From: an uncultured Selenomonas sp.
GTDB taxonomy: Bacteria; Bacillota; Negativicutes; Selenomonadales; Selenomonadaceae
NCBI GenBank assembly: GCA_947097535.1
Contig: CAMURM010000139.1
Span: 1 to 5,393, forward strand
Reading direction: 5' to 3'
DNA length: 5,393 nucleotides
Part shown: positions 4,054 through 5,393 of the stretch, piece by piece
Numbering within the stretch: the stretch's first letter is position 1
How the letters are laid out: every line of letters begins with the position of its first letter
Notes under the pieces: generated by a model
What the model was told of the DNA's origin: nothing
Seen by the model: the letters and a program-made list of their open reading frames with translations, nothing else
Database searches by the model: none
Made by a program: the position numbers and the translations under genes

Positions 4054-5393
4054 ATGAGCGAACATGCAAAGGGGGCGGCTGACGGAGAACGGCCGGTCTA
4101 CAGCAAGATCAACGTCCATATCAGCTCGGACAAGATGGTGGCGACGGTCGGCTTCGACCACACGGATTCCAACGCCCATCCTACGCCGGCGATGATCAGG
4201 AAAGCGCTCGCAGACAAGGGCGTCGTCTTCGGCTTCGACGAGAAAGCGATTGAGCAGGGCGCCAAGGACGGCTTGGACTTCGAGGCGGCTTTGGGGCAGG
4301 AGCCGCAGCATGGCGAGGACGCCTATCTGAAGAAGAATTACGACCTCGGTGTCAAGGGGCGCCCGAAGACCGATCAATATGACCGCGCGGACTACAAGAA
4401 CATGAACCTCTTCGTGCTCGTCAAGCAGGGCGATCTCCTCGCCGAACGCGTCATGCAGACGGATGGGAGGCCGGGCATGAACGTGCTTGGCAACAAGGTC
4501 AATCAGAAGAAGGGGCGCCCGCTCGTGTTCAAGGCGGGAAAGAACTCTTCGATTCGCGAGGAGAACTTCCTCTACGCCGATATCGACGGGCAGATTGTCG
4601 ACACGGGCAAGATCATCGGCGTCGACCCGCGCCTCGTCATCAAGGACGACGTGGGCGTCGGCACGGGCAATATCGACTTCACGGGGGCGGTCTCCGTTCA
4701 GGGCAGCGTGCAGGCGGGCTTTGTCGTCAAGGCGACGGGCGATATCGAGGTCGGCGGCATCGTCTCGGGCGCCGAGGTCGAGGGCAACAACATCCTCATC
4801 AAGGGAGGCATCCAGGGCATGAACCGCGGCTTCGTCAAGGCGAAGGGGACGCTCACGGCGTTCTTTGCAGAAAATGCCGAAATCGAGGCGGGCAATAACG
4901 TCACGATCGCCGACGTCGTCTTGAACTCGCAGGTGCGTGCGGGCAAGAAGGTCACGGTGCTCGGCAGGCGCGGTCAGCTCATGGGCGGCTCGACCTTTGC
5001 CGGAGAAGAAATTGAAGCGACGCAGATCGGCAACCCCGCGAACGTCGCGACGAAACTCGAGGTTGGTGTCAATCCCATGGTGCAGCGTCAGTACAAGGCG
5101 GCTTGTCAGGAGTACGGCGACACGAAGAAGAAGCTCGACGAGATCAAGAAGACGCTTGCGACGCTCGGCAAGGTCGACATCAGCAAATTACCGCCCGAGC
5201 GACAGGTGATGGTCGCGAAGCTCGGCAAGGGACGCTTCCAGCTCGAAGGTCAGTTGGAGCGCCTGTTAGAAGAGATGGACGCGTTGGAGGAGAAGATCCA
5301 GGGCATGAAGCGCGGCCGCATCCGCGCCGCCGATACGATCTATCCGGGCGTGAAGCTCAAGATCAACAACGTCATCAAGAATGTCCATTCGGA
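4054..5393 (+). CDS. fapA: FapA (flagellar assembly protein A, DUF342 family), 3' end beyond window
   Basis: The frame is open from ATG 4054 to the last base, giving 446 residues without a stop. After a short polar start, the N-terminal FapA domain spans about 15-185 (YSKINVHISSDKMVATV, then KGVVFGFDEKAIEQG and DGRPGMNVLG). A right-handed beta-helix-like repeat follows (about 190-340): GTGNIDFTGAVSVQGSVQAG, GDIEVGGIVSGAEV, KGGIQGM, FFAENAEIEAG and VVLNSQVRAGKKVTV, each turn rich in Gly, Val, Ile and Asn as in DUF342. A charged coiled coil occupies about 347-420, then IYPGVKLKI near the edge; probably only the last tens of residues are missing. No signal peptide or membrane segment is visible, so it is likely cytoplasmic. 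In Vibrio vulnificus, FapA is known to affect flagellation and polar placement; the role here is inferred from family and from sitting 23 bases after fliA. Confidence 0.93.
   Translation, partial: MSEHAKGAADGERPVYSKINVHISSDKMVATVGFDHTDSNAHPTPAMIRKALADKGVVFGFDEKAIEQGAKDGLDFEAALGQEPQHGEDAYLKKNYDLGVKGRPKTDQYDRADYKNMNLFVLVKQGDLLAERVMQTDGRPGMNVLGNKVNQKKGRPLVFKAGKNSSIREENFLYADIDGQIVDTGKIIGVDPRLVIKDDVGVGTGNIDFTGAVSVQGSVQAGFVVKATGDIEVGGIVSGAEVEGNNILIKGGIQGMNRGFVKAKGTLTAFFAENAEIEAGNNVTIADVVLNSQVRAGKKVTVLGRRGQLMGGSTFAGEEIEATQIGNPANVATKLEVGVNPMVQRQYKAACQEYGDTKKKLDEIKKTLATLGKVDISKLPPERQVMVAKLGKGRFQLEGQLERLLEEMDALEEKIQGMKRGRIRAADTIYPGVKLKINNVIKNVHS

Noticed and set aside
3317..4377. Long minus-strand open frames opposite fliA and fapA
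   Set aside because: They mirror the codon structure of strongly supported plus-strand genes, lack start signals and show no domain; shadows of GC-rich coding sequence. The same holds for minus-strand frames opposite cheA, cheC and cheD.
4576..4583. GCCGATAT, an exact match to a sigma-28 -10 element, inside fapA
   Set aside because: No TAAA-like -35 lies about 15 bases upstream, and the bases are ordinary codons for Ala-Asp-Ile.
1..5393. Mobile elements, CRISPR arrays, tRNA or rRNA genes, or a new defence-type system
   Set aside because: No array-like direct repeats, transposase motifs or structured RNA genes were seen; all but about 150 bases are taken up by the seven genes described.

Overview
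The window reads as one uninterrupted, co-directional (+ strand) run of chemotaxis and flagellar-regulation genes from a motile, GC-rich bacterium of the Firmicutes type. In order it holds cheA (5' end outside the window), cheW, cheC, cheD, an unrecognised small membrane-protein gene, fliA (the flagellar sigma factor, called sigD in Bacillus) and a fapA/DUF342 gene (3' end outside the window). The cheA-cheW-cheC-cheD-sigD order is that of the distal end of the Bacillus subtilis fla/che operon. The combination of that order with high GC codons, strong Shine-Dalgarno sequences and a DUF342/FapA gene suggests a Negativicutes member such as a Selenomonas relative. That placement is inference from gene content; no rRNA or marker gene is present to prove it.

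Layout. 1-1194 is the C-terminal 397 residues of the CheA kinase (dimerisation, ATPase and CheW-like domains). 1210-1671 is the CheW adaptor. A 78-base gap then carries a strong 13-bp RNA hairpin (1681-1710). 1750-2367 is CheC, a CheY-P phosphatase with two intact active sites. 2369-2854 is CheD, a receptor deamidase, starting one base after the cheC stop. 2868-3248 is a 126-residue protein with two hydrophobic segments and an acidic tail, probably read from a TTG start. 3272-4030 is FliA/sigma-28. 4054-5393 is FapA, still open at the window edge. The genes are separated by 1 to 78 bases, so there is no gene-free stretch over 300 bases. No convincing intrinsic terminator or internal promoter was found, and the whole window is best read as part of one long transcript.

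How the genes work together. Receptors coupled by CheW control CheA autophosphorylation and so CheY-P. CheC removes phosphate from CheY-P. CheD modifies receptors and in Bacillus and Thermotoga is held by CheC, linking phosphate signal to adaptation. FliA switches on late flagellar and chemotaxis genes. FapA and the small membrane protein are candidate flagellar-assembly or placement factors by position. The core is a well-known system. The parts worth a second look are the unrecognised membrane gene, two intercistronic hairpins and unusual start-site arrangements at the membrane gene and at fliA.
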